Origin: Oceanispirochaeta sp.
GTDB taxonomy: Bacteria > Spirochaetota > Spirochaetia > DSM-2461
Reading direction: 5' to 3'
NCBI RefSeq assembly: GCF_027859075.1
Contig: NZ_JAQIBL010000094.1
Location: 1 to 54,642 of the forward strand
Length of the DNA stretch: 54,642 nt
The notes below the pieces were generated by a model. That model worked only from the letters and a program-made list of their open reading frames with translations. It did no database searches and was not told the DNA's origin. This document shows, piece by piece, positions 1 to 8,493 of this stretch (positions are counted from its first letter, which is position 1; each line of letters begins with the position of its first letter). Made by a program: the position numbers and the translations under genes.

Positions 1-21
1 TTATTTATAATTCAAACAAAA

Positions 22-1341
22 TCAGCAACACTTTCCAAATCCGCAGGCTCGGGCGTACATCCCTGCCACATCCCGTATCCGGCTGATGATCAGATCCTCG
101 GCGGTCAGCTTGATCTTTCCTTCCTGTACCGCATTGTACTGGTTGGGCATATACTGGCTGAGGAGTGACAGGGAAATTCCATGATCATTCAGATTCTTTT
201 TCAGAAGTTCCACAGAGGATTTTAGTTCGGCCTGGGGCCAGTAGTAGCGGCTCCGGTCACTGAAGCTGTATTTCAGTTTGAAGTACTGCTGTTCCTCATT
301 TCCGGGGTAATACTTTTTCCAGTATCCCGGATTGTCCATCATGACTTTTTCAAGGGTTTCCCGCAGACCGGAAAGTTTGATTCCCTTCTGTCCCAGCAGT
401 TCTTTCTCCATGTCTTCCAGGGCAAAGAGAGCCTCTCTGAAAGCAAAGGTCAGCCAGGGACCGACCTTGAGGATGCAGTAATGATCCTTGACCAGCTGAG
501 ACAGCCCCGTTTCACTCTGATAGTCGGTAGAGTGGGCCTCGTAAACAAACTGGTCATCCCCGTCAATCAGGGCACTCAGATCTGATGCGGCAGCGCTGTC
601 GTAATGAAAAACCTGATCGTCACCGAACTCCACACCGGGCTGGACAACCAGACCAATGACCCGTTTCCAGGCACTCTGCAGGCCCTGGGCATCAAAGGCG
701 GCTCTGGTGACGGCCATTGTGTTTTTCGCATCTGCTGCGGATGTGGGAGTGACGGTTTCTTCCTCTTCCTGAGCCCCCCCGGGAATGGGAACTTCCGTTC
801 CGATCACATAGATGATGTCCGATTCACCTCCGAAGGATTCAGCGTATGTTTTTTCCGCCACGGCGCAGAGTTCTGCGGCCCGGGAGGAGACAATTTCGTC
901 TGCCAGAGGTTTGTGCCTGTCCCCCGCGTCATCGGCACAGAACATGGAGGCATCCAGGTGGATCTTCTTATAACCGGCCTTGACGTAGGCGGCAATCAGA
1001 TCACGGGCCTTAGCCATGGCTTTTTCTGCCGGCTCACTCTGCCAGGCATTGGGTCCCAGGTGGTCGCCCCCCAGAAGAACCTTTTCAAAGGAAAAACCTG
1101 TTTCACCCGCCAGGCCCTGGACATAACTGACAAATTCGGCAGGGACCATGCCGGTATAACCGCCGAACTGGTCTACCTGGTTGCTGGTGGATTCGATCAG
1201 GACGATGGAACCGTCATCCTTTGCCTGAAGCATACAGGCTTTGATGACATCCGGATGGGCGGAACAGACAGAGTAGAGTCCCGTACTTTTACCGGCCTTA
1301 TTGTCTTTCATAAGCTGAAGGAATTCACTTGTTGCACTCAT
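22..1341 (-). CDS. GatZ/KbaZ-family protein (tagatose-bisphosphate aldolase subunit or tagatose-6-P epimerase)
   Basis: The 439-residue protein matches E. coli GatZ/KbaZ along its whole length, including the N-terminal SVCSAHP and ESTSNQV(D)QFGGYTGM blocks, GGDHLGPN, KIHLDASM, VIGTEVP(I)PGG, VQPGVEF, YEAHSTDYQ and the late YWKKYY and RYYWP motifs. In E. coli this subunit supports the catalytic class II aldolase GatY/KbaY. Some family members act alone as 4-epimerases on tagatose or fructose (phosphate). No GatY partner lies in this window, so an epimerase role, or an aldolase encoded elsewhere, are both open. It is the last gene of the kinase-dehydrogenase-GatZ unit and is separated from the dehydrogenase by a palindrome-rich spacer. 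The ATG has AGGAG nine bases upstream. Family assignment is sure; the exact reaction is not. Confidence 0.9.
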   Translation of the reverse strand: MSATSEFLQLMKDNKAGKSTGLYSVCSAHPDVIKACMLQAKDDGSIVLIESTSNQVDQFGGYTGMVPAEFVSYVQGLAGETGFSFEKVLLGGDHLGPNAWQSEPAEKAMAKARDLIAAYVKAGYKKIHLDASMFCADDAGDRHKPLADEIVSSRAAELCAVAEKTYAESFGGESDIIYVIGTEVPIPGGAQEEEETVTPTSAADAKNTMAVTRAAFDAQGLQSAWKRVIGLVVQPGVEFGDDQVFHYDSAAASDLSALIDGDDQFVYEAHSTDYQSETGLSQLVKDHYCILKVGPWLTFAFREALFALEDMEKELLGQKGIKLSGLRETLEKVMMDNPGYWKKYYPGNEEQQYFKLKYSFSDRSRYYWPQAELKSSVELLKKNLNDHGISLSLLSQYMPNQYNAVQEGKIKLTAEDLIISRIRDVAGMYARACGFGKCC

Positions 1342-1366
1342 TATAAAATACTCCTATTTTCTATGT

Positions 1367-1551
1367 GCCAGACCCTTAGGCCCTTAGGCCTTTCCACGAT
1401 AATCACCAGGGCAATGTTATTGCCCTGGTAGCGCCAGACCCTTAGGCCTTACCACGATAATCACCAGGGCAATGTTATAGCCCTGGTAGCGCCAAGGATA
1501 GTAGCGACAATGTCCCTGCCGGACCGGCGATAGCCGGAAACAGTAGGCAGG
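1367..1551. repeat. Palindrome-rich intergenic repeat (two tandem units plus nested hairpins)
   Basis: Two imperfect direct repeats of roughly 60 bases (1367-1430 and 1433-1490) each hold an inverted repeat. In the first, ACCAGGGCAA pairs with TTGCCCTGGT across a five-base loop; in the second an eight-base-pair form remains. They are followed by a nested structure at 1515-1551: CCTGCC...GGCAGG around CCGGC-gata-GCCGG. A short GCCCG/CGGGC palindrome lies just after, at about 1574. There is no T-run typical of a terminator after the stems. The block lies between two co-directional genes and looks like an intergenic palindromic repeat or a structured RNA spacer. Confidence 0.7.
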
Positions 1552-1590
1552 ATCAGACATTACAGCGGATAGCCCGCCCGGGCGCACAAA

Positions 1591-2637
1591 TTATTTTGAA
1601 CAGTCGAAAAGGATTTTCCCTTTCACCGCACCTGGTTTTAAGAGGTCGGCAAGCGCATCGGCAGCCTGACTCAGGGGAATCTTCCGGTCTATAAGCGGCT
1701 CTGTTTTGACCAGGTTTTTGCTGAAGAGGTAATTGGCCATCTCCCATTCCCAACCGGGAAAGGGGGCGGAGTAATTCATCCAGGAACCGGTGACAATAAT
1801 CTCCTTGCGGTTGATGTTTTCAAACTCGTGAGGCTGCAGGGTCACAGGTTTATGGGGAGTTCCGATAAACATGACCGTCCCCTTGGGGGCAGCCAGATCC
1901 AGACAGAGGATCTCGGTGATGGGGACTCCGCCCGTTTCCAGGCAGACTTCATATCCGATTCCATTCGTAAAGCCCATGGCTTCGTCTTTGAAGCCCTCGT
2001 TCATGGTGTTCAGGCAGAGGTCGGCTCCCAGTTCTTTAGCCAGTTCCAGACGACTTTCATCGATGTCGAATACGGTAACTTTCCGGGCACCCATGGCTCT
2101 GACGCACTGAAGAGCCAGAAGGCCGATGGTTCCCATACCTGTGATGGCCACATCCTTGCCGCCTTCGAATTTCATGATGTTCAAGGCATGGAGGGCGACG
2201 GTAATGGGTTCAAAAAAGGCGCCCTCTGTGTAGCTGACTGCATCGGGAAGCACAACGGCATTTTCCCAGGGCATGGTGACGTATTCTGACCAGCCTCCCT
2301 GGATGCGGGAGCCGATGAACTTGTAACCTTTAGAGAGGGAGTAGTTCCCTTTCTGGCTCTGGGGATCATTGCGATCGGGGATGAGGGGAACACAGGCGAT
2401 GCGGTCTCCTACTTTTCTTTCCGAGACAGCTTCTCCCAGAGCGACAATCTCTCCGGAAAACTCATGTCCCAGAACGATGGGGTAAAAATGGGCTCCACCG
2501 TGAATGGTCCGGGGTATGTCTGACCCGCAGAGTCCTGATTCTTTTACCTTGACCAGGACCTCCCCGGCTTGAGCCTCGGGTTTTTCCCAGTCTTCATAAC
2601 GTATGTCATTGTCTCCGTACAGTACTGCTGCTTTCAT
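1591..2637 (-). CDS. GatD-like zinc-dependent polyol (phosphate) dehydrogenase
   Basis: This 348-residue medium-chain dehydrogenase is closest in motif to galactitol-1-phosphate 5-dehydrogenase. It has the GLCGSD motif (Cys37) and a GHEFSG motif (His58, Glu59) for the catalytic zinc, and a Rossmann GMGTIG motif for NAD(P). The sequence around GGAHFYPIVLGHEFSG is nearly that of E. coli GatD. The four cysteines that bind the structural zinc in GatD are all replaced at the same spacing (Asp88, Asp91, Ser94, Ser102), so the structural zinc is probably absent. It likely oxidises a hexitol or hexitol phosphate to a ketose. The ATG has an AAGGAG box four bases upstream. It lies 56 bases after the kinase gene, in the same direction. 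Confidence 0.88.
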   Translation of the reverse strand: MKAAVLYGDNDIRYEDWEKPEAQAGEVLVKVKESGLCGSDIPRTIHGGAHFYPIVLGHEFSGEIVALGEAVSERKVGDRIACVPLIPDRNDPQSQKGNYSLSKGYKFIGSRIQGGWSEYVTMPWENAVVLPDAVSYTEGAFFEPITVALHALNIMKFEGGKDVAITGMGTIGLLALQCVRAMGARKVTVFDIDESRLELAKELGADLCLNTMNEGFKDEAMGFTNGIGYEVCLETGGVPITEILCLDLAAPKGTVMFIGTPHKPVTLQPHEFENINRKEIIVTGSWMNYSAPFPGWEWEMANYLFSKNLVKTEPLIDRKIPLSQAADALADLLKPGAVKGKILFDCSK

Positions 2638-2693
2638 ATCTCTCCTTCCTGCGGAAGACTCTGCTTCCGGGTATAAACTCTATTTCGATTCAG

Positions 2694-4193
2694 TTATGAC
2701 TGAAATTTTTCTCTTATCTCATCCAGTTCTTTGTAAACAGGTCCGACTGCCTTATATAGATTTACAAACGCTTTAAACAGGGCATTGTAATACCCGGAAC
2801 GCTCCGTATCGGGAGTGTGGGATCCACGGACAGTCTGTATCGCCAGAGCGCTGTCAAAATCGGGATACAGCCCCACACCCACGGCAATCATGATGGCCGT
2901 CCCCAGGGGGGCTACATCCATTTCGCCGGGGAGAATGATGGTTTTCTCAAGGATATCCGAAAAGATCTGCGTCCAGATGGGGCTGTTGGCGCAGCCTCCG
3001 GTCATGACGATTTCATCGATGGTATACCCCTTTTCCTCCATCAGACGGAAGACGTTGCGCACCCCCATGGCGATTCCTTCCATGATCATGCGGATCATGG
3101 CCTTCCGGCTGGTATCGGGGTTCATCCCGAAGGCCGCAGCCCGGGAGTGAGGATCCCAGAGGGGTGCTCTCTGACCGACCATATAGGGCAGATAGAGCAG
3201 AACATCCTCCAGATAACCCGCCTCTTCGGCCAGACGGTCAATTTCTGCAAAGTCTTCTTCTTCGATAAGGGATTTGAACCAGCGCAGACCGGCTCCACCG
3301 TAGTCCACTCCCCCGTTCACCAGATAGAGACCAGGGACAGCATGGTGGTAATTCAGCATGGTCGGGTCAGAGGGAACCGAGGCCACACAGGCTCCGGCAT
3401 TGGTGGCTGTCCCCGCCGAGATGTAGGCCTGACCGTCGTGGCGCAGGCCCAGTCCCAGGGTGGCCGAGACATTGTCCATGGCTCCCGCGATGACAGGGGT
3501 GCCCTCTTTCAGCCCGATAACAGTGGCGGCTGCGGTGTTCAATCCTCCCACAACATCCGTACAGGCAAAAATTTCTGGGAGCTTGGAGCGGTCTATCCCG
3601 CTGGCAGTGATCAGTTCATCCGACCACTGACCCGTTCTTATGTCACAGAGTTGGGACATGCCGGCCTCGGACAGGTCCATGGACATGATCCCCGTCAGCC
3701 TATAGACAAGGTAACCGTTGCAGTGGAGGAAAACAGAAGTTTTATTATAGAGATCCCTTTCATTATTTTTCATCCACAATACTTTGGGAGCAAAGTTGGA
3801 AGGGTCTGAATCATTGCTGTTGATTTTTTTCTGAAGATCTCCGTAGCTGGCCCTGATCCAATCGGATTCACTTTGAGAGCGGCGGTCCAGCCAGATAAGG
3901 CCGTTTCTGAGGGGCAAACCATCTTTATCCAGGGGCAGAGCCATGCTGGACATGGAATCGGCACCGATTCCGACAATATCGACCGGATCAACTCCGCTTT
4001 TCTTCAGGATTTCAGCTGTCGTGCTGACAAGAGCCTCCCACCAGTCTTCAGGATTCTGCTCTGCCCAGCCCTGCCTGGGATAAACAGTCGGATATTCGGC
4101 CTTGGCCGAGGCGACAACTTTCAGTTTATCATCAAATAAGACCGTTTTGGTACTGGTGGTTCCCAGGTCTATACTCAGGATATATTTCGGCAT
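2694..4193 (-). CDS. FGGY-family carbohydrate kinase, xylulokinase-like
   Basis: The 499-residue protein begins with the FGGY phosphate-binding signature (SIDLGTTSTKTVLFD). It carries an AGAMDN motif holding the likely catalytic aspartate, and ends with the MTGGCANSPIWTQIFSD and APLGTAIM nucleotide-binding segments. The layout is that of xylulokinases, but the family also phosphorylates tagatose, ribulose, fuculose and others. Next to a GatD-like dehydrogenase and a GatZ-like protein, a ketohexose such as tagatose is a reasonable inferred substrate. The ATG at 4193 has AGGAG six bases upstream and is preferred over a longer frame to 4220. It has its own promoter (4264-4292) with an operator (4249-4262). 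Confidence 0.87.
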   Translation of the reverse strand: MPKYILSIDLGTTSTKTVLFDDKLKVVASAKAEYPTVYPRQGWAEQNPEDWWEALVSTTAEILKKSGVDPVDIVGIGADSMSSMALPLDKDGLPLRNGLIWLDRRSQSESDWIRASYGDLQKKINSNDSDPSNFAPKVLWMKNNERDLYNKTSVFLHCNGYLVYRLTGIMSMDLSEAGMSQLCDIRTGQWSDELITASGIDRSKLPEIFACTDVVGGLNTAAATVIGLKEGTPVIAGAMDNVSATLGLGLRHDGQAYISAGTATNAGACVASVPSDPTMLNYHHAVPGLYLVNGGVDYGGAGLRWFKSLIEEEDFAEIDRLAEEAGYLEDVLLYLPYMVGQRAPLWDPHSRAAAFGMNPDTSRKAMIRMIMEGIAMGVRNVFRLMEEKGYTIDEIVMTGGCANSPIWTQIFSDILEKTIILPGEMDVAPLGTAIMIAVGVGLYPDFDSALAIQTVRGSHTPDTERSGYYNALFKAFVNLYKAVGPVYKELDEIREKFQS

Positions 4194-4248
4194 TTCGATC
4201 TCCTGTCCCATCGGAAACAATCCGGATCAAATCCCGACGCAATCCAAT

Positions 4249-4262
4249 GTGTTTTAGAACAC
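4249..4262. promoter_or_regulatory. Operator copy 1, GTGTTTTAGAACAC
   Basis: This near-palindrome is the exact reverse complement of the site at 11074-11087. It lies immediately downstream of the -10 element of the kinase promoter, where a bound repressor would block transcription. The two sites share surrounding bases as well, so a common regulator is likely. The GntR/LacI hybrid encoded at 9988-11058, whose own promoter carries copy 2, is the best candidate. Confidence 0.75.
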
Positions 4263-4263
4263 T

Positions 4264-4292
4264 AAAATATACCATCCAAAAGTATTTGTCAA
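4264..4292 (-). promoter_or_regulatory. Sigma-70-type promoter of the kinase-gatD-gatZ unit
   Basis: On the minus strand a perfect TTGACA (4292-4287) is followed by TATATT after 15 bases, or TATTTT after 17. The promoter sits just beyond the 3' end of the LacI gene, so the three downstream genes can be transcribed independently of the importer operon. The operator follows the -10 directly. Confidence 0.7.
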
Positions 4293-4309
4293 TACTTACA
4301 GAGATGGAA

Positions 4310-5329
4310 TCAAAGGGCTCTGCTGCTCTCTCGGACGATCAGTTCCGGATTGAAGATGAGTTTTCGGGGATAGGGACAATTCTGCTTAAGGAGCTGCAGC
4401 ATCATTTCAGCCGCTTCGGCTCCCAGACGGGGAGGATTCAGATTGATCGTCGTCATGGTTGGTTGGGAAATAATGGAAAGATATGTATTATCATGGGCGA
4501 TGAGCGACAGATCATCCGGTATGGACAGATTCAACTTGCGTGCCGCTTTGATGACTCCCATGCCCAGCAGTTCATTTGATGCAAAGATGGCACTGGGGCG
4601 GAGGGGAGAATCCAGAAGGGGAAGGACCAGCTCCTCAACCCTTTCGATAGCTGTGTAATGGTCTGTATCCTCAATTTCTATGATACTTGTATATTCCGGG
4701 GGGAAACCGGCTTCTATCATTCTCTTGGTGTATATACGGTCCTTGATATCAAAAGCGACGCTATCCAACAAACCTCTGATAAAAGTAATATTTTTATGAT
4801 TCAGGGCAAAGAGGTAATCCATGGCTATTTCCATGCCCTTTCTCTGATCTACCATAACCAGATTGGAATCATCCCTGTCGGGATTTCCATTGATCAGGAC
4901 AACAGGAATGGATTTGTTCAGATCGGCATAGAGTCCCATATTTTCCTCTTTACTGCTCACATCCACAAGGATCAAACCATCCACACCCGAATCAAGATAG
5001 CGGTTGATGATGTCCCGTTCATCCTTGCCTCTGTTGATGGCACTTGAGAAATTACAGAGATACCCATCTTTCCTCATACGGATTTCCATTGTGTTCATTA
5101 TGGAACTGAAATAGGGGTTCTCCATATTGGAAACGATAACACCTATCCTATTGGATGTTCCTTTGATGAGCCCTCTTGCTGTGAGATTAGGCCGGTAGTC
5201 CATGCGGGCAATTGTATCAACCACCAGAAGCCGGGTCGCTTCTTTTACAGGATGATTGTTTAAAACTCTGGATACAGTGGCGATAGAGACACCAGCCTCC
5301 AGGGCGACGTCTTCCAGTTTAACTTTCAA
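4310..5329 (-). CDS. LacI-family transcriptional regulator
   Basis: The 339-residue protein has the N-terminal LacI helix-turn-helix (KLEDVALEAGVSIATVSRVLN) with the hinge region RPNLTARGL, followed by a periplasmic-binding-protein-like sensor domain starting at NRIGVIVSNMENPYF. Such proteins bind palindromes with a central CG and release DNA on binding a sugar. A fitting site, AAACGTTT, lies on the melA promoter (9850-9857). The start codon is TTG at 5329, with GGAG seven bases upstream; no better start exists. The gene is the last of the alpha-galactosidase/importer run and precedes the separately promoted kinase gene. Confidence 0.92.
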   Translation of the reverse strand: MKVKLEDVALEAGVSIATVSRVLNNHPVKEATRLLVVDTIARMDYRPNLTARGLIKGTSNRIGVIVSNMENPYFSSIMNTMEIRMRKDGYLCNFSSAINRGKDERDIINRYLDSGVDGLILVDVSSKEENMGLYADLNKSIPVVLINGNPDRDDSNLVMVDQRKGMEIAMDYLFALNHKNITFIRGLLDSVAFDIKDRIYTKRMIEAGFPPEYTSIIEIEDTDHYTAIERVEELVLPLLDSPLRPSAIFASNELLGMGVIKAARKLNLSIPDDLSLIAHDNTYLSIISQPTMTTINLNPPRLGAEAAEMMLQLLKQNCPYPRKLIFNPELIVRESSRAL

Positions 5330-5385
5330 AGAAAGGCTCCTTTCTTACATATGTTTCTTTGAGGCATTGAAAAACTCAAATGATA

Positions 5386-6219
5386 TTATCCCTTAACTGC
5401 ACTATCTACCATTCCTTGTATAAAATACCTCTGCAGGAAGAGGAACAGCAAGGCAATGGGCATGACGGCAATAAGTGCCGCTGCCGCCGCGGCTCCCAGA
5501 TTGGATGAGGACTGGGCAAAGAAAGTGGATACCGCCAGAGTAACAACCCTCATCCTTGGCGACTGGAGCAGAAATAATGAAAACTGATAGTCGTTCCAGA
5601 TGGCCACACCAGTCAGGATAATCACGGTGGCGGTGATAGGTTTGAGCAAAGGCAGGATGATTTTATAGAAAATTGTAAACTTGCTGCATCCATCAATCAG
5701 GGCGGCCTCATCCAGTTCTCCTGGGATTGTCCGAATAAAACTGCTATACAGGAAAATACTGATGGGCAGCTGAAATGTGACAAGAACCACAATAATACCC
5801 CAATAGGTACTGACGGCTCCCAGACGGGTCATGATGGTTACAAGAGGAACCAGCATACTCAGAGGGGGCACCATCATAACAGCCAGGACAAACTGCAGAA
5901 TTCTTTCATTGAAACGGGATCGGTTTCTGGCCAGCGGATAGGCAGCCATTCCCCCGATCATAACAATCACGGCGATGCTGGTAATGGTGATGATCAGACT
6001 GTTTTGAACAGCCAGGATAATTTTCGCTTTCTCTGCAGCATAACTGAAGTTCTTCAGATAAAACTCGGCCGGCAGAGTCCAGCGGGAAGACAAATCCGTC
6101 TTGGGCTTGAAGGCCACATTGATAGAGATAAACAGAGGGATAAAATGAAAGAACCCTATGAATATGGTCAAAACACTCCAGAGAATCTTAGAAATAAGAG
6201 ATTTTTTTCCGGTAATCAC
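5386..6219 (-). CDS. Sugar ABC transporter permease, MalG/AraQ type
   Basis: This 277-residue inner-membrane protein has six predicted hydrophobic segments and the cytoplasmic coupling loop EAALIDGCSKFTIFYKIILPLLKP, which is the EAA motif of carbohydrate importers. It starts with GTG at 6219, overlapping the stop of the first permease as GTGA, and has AGGAGG upstream. It pairs with the MalF-type permease and the binding protein. No ATPase gene is present in the cluster, so a shared MsmX-like ATPase encoded elsewhere probably energises it. Confidence 0.93.
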   Translation of the reverse strand: MITGKKSLISKILWSVLTIFIGFFHFIPLFISINVAFKPKTDLSSRWTLPAEFYLKNFSYAAEKAKIILAVQNSLIITITSIAVIVMIGGMAAYPLARNRSRFNERILQFVLAVMMVPPLSMLVPLVTIMTRLGAVSTYWGIIVVLVTFQLPISIFLYSSFIRTIPGELDEAALIDGCSKFTIFYKIILPLLKPITATVIILTGVAIWNDYQFSLFLLQSPRMRVVTLAVSTFFAQSSSNLGAAAAAALIAVMPIALLFLFLQRYFIQGMVDSAVKG

Positions 6220-7115
6220 AGGAGGACCTCCTGTCTGGCGGACAATTTCTGAATGATAAGAGTAAATAGCAGAATCATGGCAAACAGCAGAATACCCATG
6301 GTCGCCGAATATCCGGCAGACTGAGACCTGAAATAGGTATAGTCGATCAGAGTGGAAAGAGAGTGGGATGCATATCCGGGGCCGCCGTTGGTCATGGCTT
6401 TGATGGCATCAAAAAGTTTCAATCCCCCTATCAGGTTCAAGGTAATAGAAGTGATAAAGGCTGGCCTGAGAAGTGGCATGGTGATGTTGATAAACTGCTT
6501 CCAGGCATTGGCACCATCAATCTGACTGGCCTCATAATACATGGTAGGAATGGTCTGAAGACCCGCCAGATAAATAACCATGGAAATCCCGCAGAACTGT
6601 ACTGTATTGACAAAGACAATGAGACCCACCGCCCGTTTTCCTTTGGCCAGCCAGTCAACAGGGTCCATACCCAGTACAGCAAGTATATCATTCAGTGCAC
6701 CATAGCGGTACTGAAACATAAAATACCACATATAGCCCATGATGACCGGTGCAATCAGAACGGGAAGGTACACAAAGGTTCGGGCAAAGTTTCGGCCCAG
6801 GATCATTCGATTCAACAACAGAGCATAAGACAGGCCCAGAATTTGTTGAAATACAGTACTTCCAAATCCATAGATTATGGTATTCCAGGAAGCGGTATAC
6901 ATATTTTTATCCTGAAACAGATATATGAAGTTTTTAAAACCTACATAATCATAATGCTGGGAAAAACCATTCCAGTTGGTAAAGGCAATTCTGATCCCCT
7001 CAAGAAACGGATAAACGATAAAGACCGTAAACAACAGCAGCGCCGGGAGGTACATAAGGTTGGTGATATGTGGGTGTTTTGAATGGGTCCTTGATTTTTC
7101 CTGAAGCTTCTTCAT
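6216..7115 (-). CDS. Sugar ABC transporter permease, MalF/UgpA type
   Basis: The 299-residue permease has six membrane segments and an EAA loop (YEASQIDGANAWKQFINITMPLLRP). The ATG at 7115 has AAGGA eight bases upstream. A longer reading from a GTG at 7142 would run into the hairpin at 7141-7168 and is less likely. It follows the binding-protein gene in the same transcript and overlaps the second permease, as usual for CUT1 importers. Confidence 0.92.
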   Translation of the reverse strand: MKKLQEKSRTHSKHPHITNLMYLPALLLFTVFIVYPFLEGIRIAFTNWNGFSQHYDYVGFKNFIYLFQDKNMYTASWNTIIYGFGSTVFQQILGLSYALLLNRMILGRNFARTFVYLPVLIAPVIMGYMWYFMFQYRYGALNDILAVLGMDPVDWLAKGKRAVGLIVFVNTVQFCGISMVIYLAGLQTIPTMYYEASQIDGANAWKQFINITMPLLRPAFITSITLNLIGGLKLFDAIKAMTNGGPGYASHSLSTLIDYTYFRSQSAGYSATMGILLFAMILLFTLIIQKLSARQEVLL

Positions 7116-7140
7116 GCATCTTGTCCTTGAAATTGTAGTC

Positions 7141-7168
7141 ACCGGGAGAGAGGCTCCTCTCTCCCGGT
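7141..7168 (-). promoter_or_regulatory. Intercistronic RNA hairpin after the binding-protein gene
   Basis: A perfect 12-base-pair stem (ACCGGGAGAGAG with CTCTCTCCCGGT) encloses a four-base loop between the binding-protein and first permease genes. No T-run follows on the minus strand, so it is not a classical terminator. A processed-end or stability hairpin that keeps binding-protein mRNA more abundant than permease mRNA is the likely role. Confidence 0.65.
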
Positions 7169-7178
7169 AAAGGATAAC

Positions 7179-8429
7179 TTATTTATACATCCTGTTAAAA
7201 TCTTCTTTCATTTTTTCTGCGGCTTCGGTCGTACTCATGCTTTCCGAAAGGATTCCGGCTCCTGTTGAACACATGGTGTCCCACATTCCGCTGGGTAGAA
7301 AAGCTCTGTCAAAGTAAGGGAATGCCGGAGCATCGGCCCATTTTTTATAATCGGCCTTCAGTTTGCCTGTATCGCTTTCCGCATCGGTCAAACCGGCAGG
7401 GATTCCGTTGGAACCGGCAATCTTGGCAGCATTGGCCGGGATGGCAAGGAAGCTCAGGAAGGTCTTGCATGCTTCGACATTTGCTGTATCTTTCCAGATT
7501 CCAACGGTGCTTCTTTCACCTGAAATAAGACTGGGAGAGTCTCCCTCATAATAAGCAGGAACAGGGAAAAATCCAAGGTCTGCATCGGGATCAAAGGTCC
7601 AGGCTTCTGCCAGGACATAGTTACCATAGAATGTGAAAGCAGCATCGCCCACAGCCAGTGCTCTTGCAGAGTCGCTATAGGTAGATGTCAGGTTATCCAC
7701 ATTGAGGTAGCCTTTTTCATTCATTTCTTTCATAAGGCCGGCCAGAAGTTCCCATTTGGCTGTGTCAAATTTTCCGGCAACCAGATCATCACCACTGTAA
7801 TGCTTGGGATCTGTGATATAAACAGCAGGAGCAGCCCAGTCAAAGAAGTTTCCCACAGTCCAAGAGTCTTTTCCACCGATATGAACAGGTGTCACACCAA
7901 TAGCTTTAACTTTATCCATGGCGCCATAGAGGTCTTTCCATGTTTTCAGAGTTTCAACCTTGACTCCAGCTTTAGCCAGAACGGTCTTGTTATAGGCGAC
8001 ACCGGCCATATCAACATCAATAGGAAGAACATAGATGTGTCCCTTTTCATCTGTCACAACAGGCTTGATAGCTGGGTGCAGTCTGGAAGCCCATTCCTGA
8101 TCTTCCAGAGGCATCAGATACTCGCTGTAACGGAGTACAGACCAACCATGGGTCGACCACATATCAGGAAGGTCATTGGTGGCCATTTTAGATTTCATAA
8201 GAGCCTCGTAATCAGAAGTACCTGATATCAGATCAATTTTAATCGAGGGGTTGGCACTGTGGAAATCAGAAATGACTTCTTCGAAGGCGGTCGTAACCGC
8301 TTCTGTGGACTGAAAGTTCAGCATCAGGGTGAGATTGGTAGTATCAGAATCCTGCTGACCTGCTGCGAATAGAGACGTTCCTGCCACCAGACAGAAAAGG
8401 ACCAGTAAACATGTTTTTAAAATCTTCAT
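7179..8429 (-). CDS. Extracellular sugar-binding protein of the ABC importer
   Basis: The 416-residue protein has a signal peptide (MKILKTCLLVLFCLVAGTSLFA) followed by AGQQDSD, a mature end often seen in spirochaete binding proteins. No lipobox cysteine sits at the cleavage site. The rest fits solute-binding protein family 1 (MalE-like), with segments such as LPDMWSTHGWSV and the GDAAFTFYGNY block. It should capture the oligosaccharide cleaved by the adjacent alpha-galactosidase. The ATG has GGAG six bases upstream. It lies downstream of melA and upstream of the permeases. Confidence 0.93.
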   Translation of the reverse strand: MKILKTCLLVLFCLVAGTSLFAAGQQDSDTTNLTLMLNFQSTEAVTTAFEEVISDFHSANPSIKIDLISGTSDYEALMKSKMATNDLPDMWSTHGWSVLRYSEYLMPLEDQEWASRLHPAIKPVVTDEKGHIYVLPIDVDMAGVAYNKTVLAKAGVKVETLKTWKDLYGAMDKVKAIGVTPVHIGGKDSWTVGNFFDWAAPAVYITDPKHYSGDDLVAGKFDTAKWELLAGLMKEMNEKGYLNVDNLTSTYSDSARALAVGDAAFTFYGNYVLAEAWTFDPDADLGFFPVPAYYEGDSPSLISGERSTVGIWKDTANVEACKTFLSFLAIPANAAKIAGSNGIPAGLTDAESDTGKLKADYKKWADAPAFPYFDRAFLPSGMWDTMCSTGAGILSESMSTTEAAEKMKEDFNRMYK

Positions 8430-8493
8430 AAAAAACTCCTTTTTCCGGGATTTCCGGATATATTACAACCGGGACCAATTCCCGGATGAAAAC

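Noticed and set aside
604-1431. A 275-codon open frame on the plus strand
   Set aside because: It is antisense to the GatZ-like gene and its composition is that of a shadow frame.
7179-8429. Lipoprotein status of the sugar-binding protein
   Set aside because: The cysteines in the signal peptide (MKILKTCLLVLFC) are too early for a lipobox, and none is at the AGQQ junction.
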